Shown here piece after piece: positions 10,285 to 19,551 of a stretch of DNA of 64,000 nt. Numbering within the stretch: the stretch's first letter is position 1; each line of letters begins with the position of its first letter. Under the pieces are notes generated by a model. It was not told where the DNA came from, did not search any database, and saw only the letters and a program-made list of their open reading frames with translations. Both the position numbers and the translations under genes were made by a program. This stretch comes from Pseudomonadota bacterium. GTDB lineage: Bacteria > Pseudomonadota > Gammaproteobacteria > Steroidobacterales > Steroidobacteraceae. The DNA is taken from the NCBI GenBank assembly GCA_023423935.1, contig JAFAEQ010000073.1, positions 62,001 through 126,000 of the forward strand, read 5' to 3'.

Positions 10285-11043
10285 TCAGCTTTCGTTCTCG
10301 AGCGCACGCACCCGCGGGGTGGGCTTGGTGGCGCGTGATCTGTGCCGCGCAGAGGCGATGAGATCCATCACCTCGTGAATGATCTTTTCCATGGTCTCGC
10401 CGGCGCGTTGCGGATCCCGTGCTTCGATGGCATCGAAGATCTTGCGATGCTCGTTCACGTCGGCGAGCGGCACGCCTTTGTACTGATTCGTGAACTGGAT
10501 CGAGATGCGCAGGGCGGTCTCGATGAGCCCTTCGAGTTGTGCGTAGAAGCGATTGCCGGTCGCCTGGAGCACTGCTACGTGAAAGGCGATGTCCGATTCG
10601 AGCGGATCGTCTTCGCCGCGTGCCGCCGCCCGCATGCGCTCGATGGCCTTGCGTATCCGCGCAATCCCCGTGGGAGTCGCCTTGCGGGCCGCGAGCATCG
10701 CCGCCATCGGTTCGACGGCCAATCGCATCTCGGCGAACTGTGCGAGCAGATCGAGCGAGAACTTGCGCTCGAGCAGCCAGCGCAGCACGTCGGGGTCGAG
10801 CAGATTCCACGTCGACTCGGGTTGCACCGAAGTGCCGTGACGCGGCCGCGAGGCGAGCAGCCCCTTGGCCGTGAGCATCTTGATCGCCTCGCGCAGGACG
10901 CTGCGGCTGACGCCGAGTTGGCGACACAGCTCCGCCTCGATGGGAAACGGATTCTTGTCGCCATATTTTCCGGTAACGATCGCGGTGCCGAGTTGGCTCA
11001 CGATCGCCATGGTCATGTTGTGCCCTTCCCTGAGCAGAGTCAT
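10285..11043 (-). CDS. GntR-family (FadR/FCD subfamily) transcriptional regulator
   Basis: A 252-residue regulator. The N-terminal winged helix-turn-helix (about residues 12-78) contains FPIEAELCRQLGVSRSVLREAIKML, typical of the GntR family. The C-terminal all-helical FCD ligand domain (about 95-225) has metal/ligand-binding residues such as the DIAFHVAVLQATGN segment and NEHRKIFDAI. It is the last gene of the dgoK-dgoA-symporter operon; its start codon overlaps the symporter stop (TAATG), so its amount is tied to operon expression. Family members in galactonate loci (DgoR type) repress the operon and are released by the sugar acid, so local autoregulation is likely. Confidence 0.85.
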   Translation of the reverse strand: MTLLREGHNMTMAIVSQLGTAIVTGKYGDKNPFPIEAELCRQLGVSRSVLREAIKMLTAKGLLASRPRHGTSVQPESTWNLLDPDVLRWLLERKFSLDLLAQFAEMRLAVEPMAAMLAARKATPTGIARIRKAIERMRAAARGEDDPLESDIAFHVAVLQATGNRFYAQLEGLIETALRISIQFTNQYKGVPLADVNEHRKIFDAIEARDPQRAGETMEKIIHEVMDLIASARHRSRATKPTPRVRALENES

Positions 11044-12605
11044 TACCAGAATCTCCAGTAGAGCGCCGTCAGAATGGCCACCACGATGACGGCTGCGACA
11101 TTGAAGCCCGTGGTGGTGGAGTAGTCGATGTTCTTGAGATCCACGCGAATGGCAGCGGTGCGCGGCGCCTGCATGAGCGAGATGACGATGGCGATCGCGA
11201 AGCAGGCGAGGAACACATAGCCGACGCGATTCATGAACGGGATCTCGGGCACGAGCAGCTTGAATGCCAGCGACAGCACGGCAGAAGCGATGGCAGCGAC
11301 GAGCGCCGCAGTCGATGTGGTGCGGTCCCAGAACATGCCGAGCAGGAAGATCACGCAGATGCCCGGTGTGAAGAAGCCCGTGAACTCCTGGATGTACTGG
11401 AAGGCCTGGTCGAAGCTGCCCAGCAGCGGTCTTGCCGAGAAGATCGCAGCGAGGAGGCCTACGATGGCGGCGATGCGTCCGATCACCACGAGATTGTGCT
11501 GCGAGGTATCCGGTCGAACGGAGCGATACAGATCCATCGTGAAGATCGTGGCGATCGAGTTGATCTTCGAGCCGAGCGAGGCGATCACCGCAGCCACGAG
11601 CGCAGCAAAGACGAGACCCAGGATGCCGTTGGGCAGCAGCGCCATCAAATGCGGATACGCCTCGTCAGGGCGCGCAAGCCCAGGCGCAAGTACCAGCGCC
11701 GCAATGCCGGGCAGCACGATGATCAACGGCATCAAGAGCTTCAGAAACGCGGCCAGCACGATGCCCTTCTGCGCTTCATGGATGCTTTTCGCCGCGAGCG
11801 CGCGTTGGATGATGTACTGATTGAACCCCCAGTAGGAGATGTTCATTACCCACAGGCCGCCGAGCAGCACCGACAGACCCGGCAGGTCCTTGTAGTTCGG
11901 ATTGTCGCGCGACAGGATCATGTCGAACTTGTTCGGGAACTCGGTCAGCAACAGGTTGAATCCCGCGATCGCACCGGCGCCATCGCTGATGCGATCGAGC
12001 GCGATGTAGCTGATGAGAAGTCCGCCGAGCACGAGCAGTGACACCTGGATCACGTCGGTGAGTGCCACGGCCTTCAATCCACCGTAGAGCGCGTAGGCAC
12101 CGGCGAATACGCCGATGGCGACCAGTGCTGTCTGCACTTCGATGCCTGTGATCGTGTGCACGGCCGTGGCGCCGAGCCAGAGAATGGAAGTGAGATTCAC
12201 GAAGATGTACACGCCGAGCCAGAACACGGCCATGACATTGCGCACCGCCGGGCTGTAACGCTTCTCCAGGAACTCCGGCATGGTGTAAATGCCGTTCTTC
12301 AGGAAGATGGGCACAAAGAACTTGCCGACGATGATGAGCGTCAGCGCGGCCATCCATTCATAGGACGCGATGCCGAGGCCGATGACGTAACCCGAGCCCG
12401 ACATGCCGATGATCTGCTCAGCGGAAATGTTCGCGGCGATGAGCGAAGTGCCGATCGCCCACCAGGGCAAGGCGCGGCTCGCCAGAAAGTAATCCTGCGC
12501 ATTCTTTTCGTGATGGCCTTTTTCGCGCGACACCCACTGCGCAAGAGTGAAGATGCCCACGGCATAGATGAGCACGATGGCAATATCGAGATTCGACAGC
12601 GTCAC
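11043..12605 (-). CDS. SSS-family sodium:solute (sugar/sugar-acid) symporter
   Basis: A 520-residue inner-membrane transporter with about 14 transmembrane segments. Features of the SLC5/SGLT branch are clear: ALPWWAIGTSLIAANISAEQIIGMSGSGY near TM1-TM2, the NQYIIQRALAAKS segment in the middle (N-x-x-x-x-QR motif of vSGLT-like sugar symporters) and SLGSKINSIATIFTMDLYR in TM8. It would import a sugar or sugar acid with Na+. GGGGGAAACG sits before the start. It lies between the KDPGal aldolase and the GntR regulator, so a galactonate or 2-keto-3-deoxygalactonate-related substrate is the likely cargo, though typical galactonate transporters are MFS proteins. Confidence 0.85.
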   Translation of the reverse strand: MTLSNLDIAIVLIYAVGIFTLAQWVSREKGHHEKNAQDYFLASRALPWWAIGTSLIAANISAEQIIGMSGSGYVIGLGIASYEWMAALTLIIVGKFFVPIFLKNGIYTMPEFLEKRYSPAVRNVMAVFWLGVYIFVNLTSILWLGATAVHTITGIEVQTALVAIGVFAGAYALYGGLKAVALTDVIQVSLLVLGGLLISYIALDRISDGAGAIAGFNLLLTEFPNKFDMILSRDNPNYKDLPGLSVLLGGLWVMNISYWGFNQYIIQRALAAKSIHEAQKGIVLAAFLKLLMPLIIVLPGIAALVLAPGLARPDEAYPHLMALLPNGILGLVFAALVAAVIASLGSKINSIATIFTMDLYRSVRPDTSQHNLVVIGRIAAIVGLLAAIFSARPLLGSFDQAFQYIQEFTGFFTPGICVIFLLGMFWDRTTSTAALVAAIASAVLSLAFKLLVPEIPFMNRVGYVFLACFAIAIVISLMQAPRTAAIRVDLKNIDYSTTTGFNVAAVIVVAILTALYWRFW

Positions 12606-12653
12606 GTTTCCCCCAAATGGACAGGCATCGGCGGGCTGCCCTCCCGCGTGTTG

Positions 12654-13286
12654 TTATTCGATTCGTTGCGCGGCGTCGTAGGCCGTTCTGATTCTGCGTG
12701 CGCGCTCGGCAATTTCTTCGAGCGAGTAAGTCGGTTTGAACAGGTCGGAACCGAAGCCGAATCCCGCCGCGCCTGCCTGCAGCCAGCTTTCGATATCGTC
12801 CGCGCCGACACCGCCGACGGCATAGACACTCACATCGCGCGGCAGAACGTCTTTCATTGCTTTGATGTGTCGCGGCCCGAAGCTGGATGCAGGGAACAGC
12901 TTCAACGTTCGTGTGCCGGCCGCGATCGCGTTGAACGCCTCGGTCGGTGTCGCAATTCCGGGGAACGAGGCCATGCCAAGCTCCACTGTCCTGCGAATCA
13001 CATCCGGATTGCAGTTCGGCGAGACGATCAGTCGCCCGCCTGCGTCATGCACGGCCGACACCTGGGTGGGGTCGAGCACCGTACCCGCACCGACCAGACA
13101 GTCCTGGCCGAACGCCTTCGCGAGCCTTTCGATGCTGACCAGCGGCTCGGGAGAGTTGAACGGCACTTCGATGCAGTTCCATCCGGCGGCAATGAGCGTT
13201 TCGGCGACTTCGATGGCGCGATCCGGCTGCAAACCGCGCAGGATCGCAACCAGAGCCGAGGCATTCGGGACTGCGTCAGCGCGCAT
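12654..13286 (-). CDS. dgoA: 2-dehydro-3-deoxy-6-phosphogalactonate aldolase
   Basis: A 210-residue class I aldolase with the family landmarks LVAILRGLQPD, the IEVPFNSPEP strand with catalytic Glu, LVGAGTVLDP, the RLIVSPNCNPDVI segment and the Schiff-base lysine in LKLFPASS, followed by VYAVGGVGADD. The PFNSPEP and LVSPN versions are typical of the KDPGal branch rather than KDPG aldolase. It cleaves 2-keto-3-deoxy-6-phosphogalactonate to pyruvate and glyceraldehyde 3-phosphate. The start at 13286 follows AGGAA and overlaps the end of dgoK by 11 bp, which indicates coupling; an in-frame start at 13337 has no ribosome site. Confidence 0.88.
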   Translation of the reverse strand: MRADAVPNASALVAILRGLQPDRAIEVAETLIAAGWNCIEVPFNSPEPLVSIERLAKAFGQDCLVGAGTVLDPTQVSAVHDAGGRLIVSPNCNPDVIRRTVELGMASFPGIATPTEAFNAIAAGTRTLKLFPASSFGPRHIKAMKDVLPRDVSVYAVGGVGADDIESWLQAGAAGFGFGSDLFKPTYSLEEIAERARRIRTAYDAAQRIE

Positions 13287-14223
13287 CGGCGTGTTCCTGG
13301 ACGTGCGAGCGTCGATAGAGTGCTGTGAGGCCTGCAAGGGAAGCGGCGGATCCGTCGACCGGCCGGACCTTCAATCCCAGCGCGGCGAACGCTCGTGCAT
13401 GCAGTTCGATCAGCAAAGCCGTACCGATCACCACGACGCGCTCATCGCCGCTCAAGGCTTCCTTGAACAGATGTGTCGCGCTGGCCGCGTCCTGACCGAT
13501 CAGCAGTCCGGAAAGGAAATGCGAGGCATCGGCCGGTCCGAACTCGCCCGCGATCTGTCGGCTGCGGCATTCGAACAGCAGATGCGCGAGCGCGGCGTCC
13601 TGCGCACCCAGGGCCCGCTCGACGCCGCGGTCGAACAGAGACGATGCATCGCCCGCCACGCGGTCGCCCGCACGAATCAACACACTGTGCTGATGAACCA
13701 GGCTGTAGAGCTCGCCCGTGGCGGAGGTCAGGAACTCATCGACCACGCCCTCGCTCAGCACGACCCATTTGGTGTGCGTGCCCGGAAGACACAGCAGATG
13801 GATGCCCCGACGCAACGCCGGATCGAGCTCGATGGCACCCAGGATCTGCGTTTCCTCGCCACGCATGACGTCAGGAGCGCCACGCCGATTGCGGCACGTG
13901 AGGCCGGGTGCGATCCGCACGTGTGCGCTGTCGATCGCCGTCATCGCATCGGCCACCTGTTGCGGATCGGCAGGGCAGGGCAGATACGGTACGTTCACCC
14001 ATCCGATCGTCGAGCCCACCATGCCGCAGAGAACGGCGGGTAGCGGGCCGTGTTGCTGAGTCCACGGTTCGACGAGCTGCGCGTAGACCGAATCGAAACG
14101 GCCTCGCACTTGTGCCGCGCCAGGACCGCTGACTTGCGCGAGCACGGTGCCAACGGCATCGCAGAGGGTGAGACGAAGATTCGTCGTCCCCCAATCGCCA
14201 ACGATGAATGGGCGCGATGCCAT
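13276..14223 (-). CDS. dgoK: 2-dehydro-3-deoxygalactonokinase
   Basis: A 315-residue kinase of the DgoK family (ASKHA fold). The N-terminal phosphate-binding segment FIVGDWGTTNLRL and the later LCLPGTHTKWVVL and SGLLIGQDAAS motifs are diagnostic. It phosphorylates 2-keto-3-deoxygalactonate at C6, providing the substrate for the dgoA product encoded next. The start at 14223 follows AAGGACCG; an upstream in-frame ATG at 14280 would add 19 residues unlike the family. It is the first gene of the operon. No galactonate dehydratase (dgoD) is present in the window, so it must lie elsewhere or the 2-keto-3-deoxy acid is taken up directly. Confidence 0.88.
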   Translation of the reverse strand: MASRPFIVGDWGTTNLRLTLCDAVGTVLAQVSGPGAAQVRGRFDSVYAQLVEPWTQQHGPLPAVLCGMVGSTIGWVNVPYLPCPADPQQVADAMTAIDSAHVRIAPGLTCRNRRGAPDVMRGEETQILGAIELDPALRRGIHLLCLPGTHTKWVVLSEGVVDEFLTSATGELYSLVHQHSVLIRAGDRVAGDASSLFDRGVERALGAQDAALAHLLFECRSRQIAGEFGPADASHFLSGLLIGQDAASATHLFKEALSGDERVVVIGTALLIELHARAFAALGLKVRPVDGSAASLAGLTALYRRSHVQEHADAR

Positions 14224-14259
14224 CGATGAGCGGTCCTTGGCCAGCGGCAACTGGCTTCT

Positions 14260-14288
14260 TAAATATGATAATTGGGGCACATCGGCAA
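14260..14288 (-). promoter_or_regulatory. Candidate sigma-70 promoter of the dgo operon
   Basis: On the minus strand a TTGCCG hexamer (14283-14288) is separated by 17 bp from TATTTA (14260-14265), 37 bp before the dgoK start. The AT-rich stretch around the -10 stands out in GC-rich surroundings and includes AATTATCATATT, which could be part of a GntR operator. No clear palindromic operator is visible. Confidence 0.4.
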
Positions 14289-14398
14289 GTGCCAGCTTGA
14301 AACCCAGGTGAGCGCATAGGTTCAGGCTGACGCCGGGCGCCGGCCGAGGCGGGCGAGCGAGCGTCGACTACCGTCGAAGAACGGAGCGAGCGGGTGTT

Positions 14399-14590
14399 TT
14401 AAGAGCGCAGCACGACCGCGATGATCAGCAGTGCGATGGTCGCCGCCTGAAACCCGATGCGTGTCCACATCAGCGGCGTACTGAACTCTCGATCCGCAGC
14501 GCCACCGCCCGACATCGCCAGCAGTCCGAGGACCATCGTGGCGCAGGTCGCAAGAATCGCCAGCACGATCACGGCGAGCAGCGGATCCAT
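14399..14590 (-). CDS. HIG1-type twin-transmembrane small protein
   Basis: A 63-residue protein with two membrane helices (about 3-22 and 40-60) joined by a short polar loop containing REFSTPLMWTRIGFQ. This matches the layout of bacterial HIG1-domain proteins, where the loop carries a conserved N-x-LM-x-x-R pattern (here TPLMWTR); some relatives modulate cytochrome oxidase. AGGAG lies nine bases before the ATG at 14590. It is monocistronic; the 175 bp between it and dgoK contains only GC-rich sequence and the dgo promoter. Confidence 0.65.
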   Translation of the reverse strand: MDPLLAVIVLAILATCATMVLGLLAMSGGGAADREFSTPLMWTRIGFQAATIALLIIAVVLRS

Positions 14591-14737
14591 GTGGAGTCTC
14601 CTGGAGAGGGCGTACGTTGCGGAAAATAGCAAGGCTTAGCGCTCTCGCCATACGTGAGTAGACTTACCTCGCCGATGCGCCACCCGTTATGACTCCACGA
14701 GCGCGTGGCGCCCCGATCCTCGAGTTATCCGCTCCTA

Positions 14738-15565
14738 ATGGCCCGATCCGCGTCCCGTAAACGATCCCGTGCCCGACGAGGCGTGCGATTCCCGCGTCTA
14801 TGGCCGTCCGCGAAGGCACGCAAGAAGATCGGTCGCGCGTATCTGAAGGCTCCACTTCGGGCACAGCTCGCGATCGGCGTCGGAGCGCTCGTGTTCGTGT
14901 GGCTGTGTATCAACGGTCTGTACCAGGTGGTGCGCAAGCCGACCGAGCTGTTCTTTCCGGTGAGCGGCACGTTGTACAAATCCCCGCGCGAAACCTGGCG
15001 CGCCTACGAGCCGATCTTTCGACGTCACTCGACGGCCGTGATTTCGCCCGAGTTTCTGGCAGCACTGGCGCAGGTGGAAGGTTCGGGGAATCCCATCGTG
15101 CGTACCTATTGGCGCTGGTCCTGGTCGCACAAGCCGTTCGAGGTTTATCGCCCGGCCTCGAGTGCGGTGGGCATGTACCAGATCACCGATGGCACATTCG
15201 CCGAGGCGCGACGGTACTGCATTCACGATCGTCGGGTCGTCGAAGACGGGCCCTGGAACGACTGGGATTCGTGCTGGTTCAACGCTCTCTACATGCGCGT
15301 GATTCCGAGTCACGCGGTGGAGCTCACCTCGGCGTATCTGGACACGCGGGTCGCAATGGCGCTCGCGCGTGCGGGCATCCGGCGTGCGACGACTGCGCAG
15401 AAGCAGGATCTGGCCGCGGTGATTCACCTGTGCGGGGCAGGGGCAGGGGCGCGTTATGCAAAGAGAGGTTTGCGCCTGCAGCCCGGTCAGCGATGTGGCG
15501 ATCATGACGTGCGCGCATACGTCGCGCGTGTCAATGCGATGAAGCGCATGTTCGCCGCCATGTGA
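14738..15565 (+). CDS. Membrane-anchored lytic transglycosylase-like protein (SLT/lysozyme fold)
   Basis: A 275-residue protein with a strongly basic cytoplasmic N-terminus (residues 1-42), one transmembrane helix (about 43-63) and a periplasmic lysozyme-like domain. The likely catalytic Glu114 sits in LAALAQVEGSGNP, and the substrate-groove segment SAVGMYQITDGTFAEARRYC (about residues 143-162) matches the GxxQ(I/M)T pattern of transglycosylases. It would cleave peptidoglycan glycan strands. Cysteine pairs in the second half (RRYC, DSCWF, LCG, RCG) could form disulfides. No secretion-system genes are adjacent, so a general cell-wall role is more likely than a conjugation role. The start at 14738 is chosen by fit; no strong ribosome site. 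Confidence 0.7.
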   Translation: MARSASRKRSRARRGVRFPRLWPSAKARKKIGRAYLKAPLRAQLAIGVGALVFVWLCINGLYQVVRKPTELFFPVSGTLYKSPRETWRAYEPIFRRHSTAVISPEFLAALAQVEGSGNPIVRTYWRWSWSHKPFEVYRPASSAVGMYQITDGTFAEARRYCIHDRRVVEDGPWNDWDSCWFNALYMRVIPSHAVELTSAYLDTRVAMALARAGIRRATTAQKQDLAAVIHLCGAGAGARYAKRGLRLQPGQRCGDHDVRAYVARVNAMKRMFAAM

Positions 15566-15646
15566 GCAAGATCCGATCGGCCGCATTCGCGTGTGTGCGG
15601 GCCGGCGTGCAAGAATCCAAGAAAAACAGGACCCATCGTTTCCCCG

Positions 15647-16918
15647 ATGACTGAAGCCACTCCCGCGACGAACTCGCCACGCCGCATTCTGTTCGCAAGC
15701 CTGATCGGTACCACGATCGAGTTCTTCGACTTCTACATTTACGCGACCGCTGCGGTGCTCGTGTTTCCGAAGCTGTTCTTTCCCAGCGGCGATCCGGCGT
15801 CCGCGGTGCTGCAGTCCTTCGCGACGTTCGCACTCGCATTCTTCGCGCGACCGATCGGCTCGGCCTTGTTCGGGCACTTCGGCGATCGCGTCGGTCGCAA
15901 GGCCACGCTCGTGGCTGCGCTGCTGACGATGGGTCTTTCCACGGTGTGCATCGGTCTTCTGCCCACGTACGCGTCCATCGGTGTCGCCGCTCCGCTGTTG
16001 CTTGCACTGTGCCGATTGGGGCAAGGCCTCGGGCTCGGGGGCGAATGGGGCGGCGCCGTTCTGCTTGCGACGGAGAATGCACCGCCCGGCAAGCGTGCGT
16101 GGTACGGCATGTTTCCTCAGCTCGGCGCGCCGATCGGGTTCATCTGTTCCACCGGCGTGTTTCTGCTGCTCACTGACGTTCTCACCGACGCCCAGTTCTT
16201 CGCGTGGGGCTGGCGCATCCCGTTTCTGGCAAGCGCGCTCCTGGTGTTCGTGGGATTGTATGTGCGTCTGAAGGTGACGGAGACCCCGGCATTCCAGCGT
16301 GCGATCCAACACAACGAGCGCGTGCGGCTGCCGATGTGGACAGTGGTGCGGGAGTATCCGCGCGAGCTTCTGCTCGGCACGTTCGCCGCGGTTGCGACTT
16401 TCGTCGTATTTTATTTGATGACGGTTTTTGCCTTGAGCTGGGGCACGAGCGCGCTCGGCTACAGTCGCTCCGAGTTCCTGATCCTGCAGATGATCGGCGT
16501 CGTCTTCTTCGGCCTGACCATTCCGGTTTCGGCGGTCATTGCCGATCGCATCGGACGGCGCACGATGCTCATCATTGCCACGATCGCCATCATCCTGTTC
16601 GGCTTGATATTCGCGCCGCTGTTCGGATCGGGACATGTCGTCGGCGTAACCGCCTTCCTGTCCCTGGGCCTTGCGTTGATGGGCCTGACGTACGGTCCGC
16701 TCGGGACGGCATTGGCGGAGCTATTCCCGACTTCGGTGCGCTACACCGGTGCTTCACTGACCTTCAATTTCGCCGGAATCATCGGCGCATCGCTGGCCCC
16801 TTACGCAGCAACCTGGCTCGCCAATCACCACGGGCTGGCCTCCGTCGGGTTCTATCAATCCGCCGCCGGCGTGCTCACGCTCATTGCCCTGCTGCTGATG
16901 CGCAAGCCCCCGGCCTGA
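15647..16918 (+). CDS. MFS transporter, metabolite:H+ symporter (MHS) family
   Basis: A 423-residue, 12-helix transporter. The hallmark MHS features are present: the N-terminal GTTIEFFDFYIYATAA segment, RPIGSALFGHFGDRVGRK (the family A-motif region) and RLGQGLGLGGEWGGA in helix 4-5. The family imports organic acids or osmolytes with protons (ProP, KgtP, ShiA). The exact substrate is not predictable. The neighbouring malic enzyme gene makes a dicarboxylate or other organic acid plausible. The ATG at 15647 is chosen because residues before it lack family similarity. Confidence 0.85.
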   Translation: MTEATPATNSPRRILFASLIGTTIEFFDFYIYATAAVLVFPKLFFPSGDPASAVLQSFATFALAFFARPIGSALFGHFGDRVGRKATLVAALLTMGLSTVCIGLLPTYASIGVAAPLLLALCRLGQGLGLGGEWGGAVLLATENAPPGKRAWYGMFPQLGAPIGFICSTGVFLLLTDVLTDAQFFAWGWRIPFLASALLVFVGLYVRLKVTETPAFQRAIQHNERVRLPMWTVVREYPRELLLGTFAAVATFVVFYLMTVFALSWGTSALGYSRSEFLILQMIGVVFFGLTIPVSAVIADRIGRRTMLIIATIAIILFGLIFAPLFGSGHVVGVTAFLSLGLALMGLTYGPLGTALAELFPTSVRYTGASLTFNFAGIIGASLAPYAATWLANHHGLASVGFYQSAAGVLTLIALLLMRKPPA

Positions 16919-16960
16919 GTGGTGCAGTCACCGCTGCCGCTGCCGTAGTGGTTGCCCTTA

Positions 16961-17154
16961 AGCCAGGACGATCGTGACAGGGAGCTCAGTCGTCTCTCCT
17001 CGCAGCTCCGCTGCGACGTCGTACCAGGCACATGGATGTGCCCGCCGCCGCAGGTGGCGAGCGAAGGGCAAAAGTCACGCCTTTTGACCTGAGCCAAGAC
17101 GATTGTGACAGGACGTCCAATCGTCTTTCCTCGCAGCTCCGCTGCGACGTCGTA
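16961..17154. repeat. Two direct copies of a 63-bp palindrome-bearing repeat
   Basis: Copies at 16961-17023 and 17092-17154 begin AGCCA(G/A)GACGAT and end with CGACGTCGTAC. Each contains the inverted-repeat core CGCAGCTCCGCTGCG (17001-17015 and 17132-17146) at exactly the same offset of 40 bases. A second small inverted repeat (AAAAG/CTTTT) lies between them. The 305-bp gap between the transporter gene and maeB holds no gene, only this pair; it resembles a REP/BIME-type element. Confidence 0.8.
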
Positions 17155-17223
17155 CTGGATGCGTGCGGATCCGGCGCGAACCCGTGCATACTGCGCAACC
17201 CGGTAGACGATGGGCAAGGGTCG

Positions 17224-19551
17224 ATGAGTCAGGACAGTTCCCCTACCAATAAAAGAGAAGATCTGCGGCAAGCGGCGCTCGATTATCACGAACTGCCGAC
17301 AGCCGGAAAGCTCTCGGTGACACCGACCAAACAGATCACCAATCAACGTGATCTGGCGCTCGCCTACTCGCCGGGTGTCGCTGCTGCCTGCGAGGAGATC
17401 GTCAAGGATCCGATCAATGCGTTTCGCTTCACCGCGCGCGGCAATCTCGTCGGTGTGATTACCAACGGCACCGCCGTGCTCGGACTCGGTTCGATCGGCG
17501 CACTTGCGTCGAAGCCGGTGATGGAAGGCAAGGCGGTGCTGTTCAAGAAGTTCGCCGGCATCGATGTGTTCGATATCGAGATCAACGAGCGCGATCCCGA
17601 CAAGCTCGTCGAAGTCATCGCCGCACTCGAGCCGACGTTCGGCGGTATCAATCTCGAGGACATCAAAGCGCCGGAATGTTTCGAGGTGGAGCGCAGGCTG
17701 CGTGAGCGCATGAACATTCCCGTGTTCCATGACGATCAGCATGGCACGGCCATCATCGTCGGCGCTGCGGTGTTGAATGGCCTGTCGGTCGTGGGCAAGC
17801 AGATCGATCAGGTCAAAGTGGTGGTGAGCGGTGCCGGCGCCGCGGCACTCGCGTGCGTCGATCTGCTCGTCGATCTGGGTGTGCCGATCCGAAATATCTG
17901 GCTCACGGATCTCGCGGGTGTCGTGTACGAGGGACGCGCGGAGCTGATGGATCCGCAGAAGGCGCGTTTTGCGCAACCTACCTCAGCGCGCACGCTGGCC
18001 GAAGTGATCCAGGGTGCAGACGTGTTCCTGGGTTTGTCCGCGGGCGGGGTGCTGAAGCCCGAAATACTCGCCCACATGAATGCGCGTCCGCTGATCCTGG
18101 CGCTTGCCAATCCGACGCCCGAGATTCTCCCCGAGGTGGCGAAGGCTGCACGACCCGACGCGATCATCGCGACCGGTCGCAGCGACTATCCGAATCAGGT
18201 CAACAACGTTCTGTGCTTCCCTTACATTTTTCGCGGTGCGCTCGATGTCGGCGCGACGACGATCACGCGCGAGATGGAGATCGCCACCGTGCATGCGATT
18301 GCGGAACTCGCGCGTCAGGAGCAGAGCGACATCGTTGCGAGCGCCTATGACACCGAAGAGCTGTCGTTCGGGCCCGAGTATCTGATTCCGAAGCCTTTCG
18401 ATCCGCGTCTGATCGTGAAGATTGCGCCGGCTGTCGCGCGAGCGGCGATGGAAAGCGGAGTCGCGACACGTCCTATCGCGGATATGGATGCGTATCTGCT
18501 GCGCCTCCAGCAATTCGTCTATCACAGCGGCACGTTCATGAAGCCGATCTTCACGGCCGCTCGCAAGGTTCCGCCGGAACGCTCGCGCATCATTTTTGCG
18601 GAAGGTGAAGAAGAGCGGGTGTTGCGAGCCGCACAGATCGTCGTCGATGAAGGCATCGCGCGGCCGGTGCTCATCGGCCGGCCCGCGATCATCGAAAGTC
18701 GTCTGCAGCGCTACGGTCTGCGGCTCAAGGCGAACAAGGATTTCACCATCGTGAATCCCGAGTTCGACGAACGCTACCGCGAATACTGGGAAGACTATCG
18801 CCGTCTCATGTCGCGCAAGGGGATCACCGCGCAGTACGCGAAGCTCGAGATGCGCCGACGCACGACGCTCATCGCCTCGATGCTGCTGCGGAAGGGCGAG
18901 GGCGACGGCATGATTTGCGGCACGATCAGCACCACGGTTCGTCATCTGCGCTACATCGACGATGTGATCGGGCGCGCGCCGGGGGCGACAGTCTACGCGG
19001 CGATGAATGCGCTGATCCTGCCCAACCGGCAGATCTTCCTTGTCGACACGCATGTGAATCTCGATCCCACCGCAGAACAGATCGCCGAGATCACGTTCAT
19101 GGCGGCGGATGCGGTGAGACGCTTCGGTATCGAGCCGAAAGCTGCCTTGATCTCCCATTCGAACTTCGGGTCGAGCGATGCGCCGTCGGCTCAGAAGATG
19201 CGCCGCGCGCGCGATCTGATCTGCGCGCAGTCCCCGGACTTCGAAGTGGACGGCGAAATGCACGGCGACAGCGCACTGAACGAAACTCTGCGCCGAAATG
19301 CCGTGCCCGAGACCACGCTCACAGGCTCGGCCAATCTGCTCGTCCTGCCCAATCTGGACGCCGCGAACATCGCCTACAACCTGCTCAAGACCGCTGCGGG
19401 CAACAACGTGGCGATCGGCCCGATGCTGCTCGGCTGCGCCAAGCCCGTGAACATCCTCACATCGTCCGCCACGGTCCGACGCATCGTGAATATGACAGCG
19501 ATGACGGTGGCGACGGCAAATACGGCGAAAGCAATGAGTAATGAGCAATGA
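17224..19551 (+). CDS. maeB: NADP-dependent malic enzyme with C-terminal phosphotransacetylase-like domain
   Basis: A 775-residue two-domain enzyme. Residues 1-430 form the malic enzyme (LAYSPGVAAACEEI, GNLVGVITNGTAVLGLGSIG, the divalent-metal segment NLEDIKAPECFEVE, HDDQHGTAIIVGAAVLNGL and the nucleotide-binding VSGAGAAAL). Residues 440-775 are a phosphotransacetylase-like domain (IIFAEGEEERVLRAA, SHSNFGSSDAPSAQKM) that is regulatory rather than catalytic in characterised MaeB. It oxidatively decarboxylates malate to pyruvate with NADP reduction. AAGGG precedes the ATG. The last codons (encoding AMSNEQ) lie in an ATGAGTAATGAGCAATG repeat shared with the next gene's signal sequence. Confidence 0.92.
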   Translation: MSQDSSPTNKREDLRQAALDYHELPTAGKLSVTPTKQITNQRDLALAYSPGVAAACEEIVKDPINAFRFTARGNLVGVITNGTAVLGLGSIGALASKPVMEGKAVLFKKFAGIDVFDIEINERDPDKLVEVIAALEPTFGGINLEDIKAPECFEVERRLRERMNIPVFHDDQHGTAIIVGAAVLNGLSVVGKQIDQVKVVVSGAGAAALACVDLLVDLGVPIRNIWLTDLAGVVYEGRAELMDPQKARFAQPTSARTLAEVIQGADVFLGLSAGGVLKPEILAHMNARPLILALANPTPEILPEVAKAARPDAIIATGRSDYPNQVNNVLCFPYIFRGALDVGATTITREMEIATVHAIAELARQEQSDIVASAYDTEELSFGPEYLIPKPFDPRLIVKIAPAVARAAMESGVATRPIADMDAYLLRLQQFVYHSGTFMKPIFTAARKVPPERSRIIFAEGEEERVLRAAQIVVDEGIARPVLIGRPAIIESRLQRYGLRLKANKDFTIVNPEFDERYREYWEDYRRLMSRKGITAQYAKLEMRRRTTLIASMLLRKGEGDGMICGTISTTVRHLRYIDDVIGRAPGATVYAAMNALILPNRQIFLVDTHVNLDPTAEQIAEITFMAADAVRRFGIEPKAALISHSNFGSSDAPSAQKMRRARDLICAQSPDFEVDGEMHGDSALNETLRRNAVPETTLTGSANLLVLPNLDAANIAYNLLKTAAGNNVAIGPMLLGCAKPVNILTSSATVRRIVNMTAMTVATANTAKAMSNEQ

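Noticed and set aside
12156..13328. Plus-strand open frame of 390 codons
   Set aside because: It lies antisense to the symporter and dgoA genes, which have full-length family matches.
14798..16636. A 612-codon minus-strand open frame opposite the transglycosylase and MHS transporter genes
   Set aside because: Composition is extreme in Arg, Glu, Gln and His with no domain; it is the mirror of two recognisable genes on the plus strand.
17983..19548. A 521-codon minus-strand open frame opposite maeB
   Set aside because: maeB is conserved over its full length on the plus strand; this frame shows no motif.
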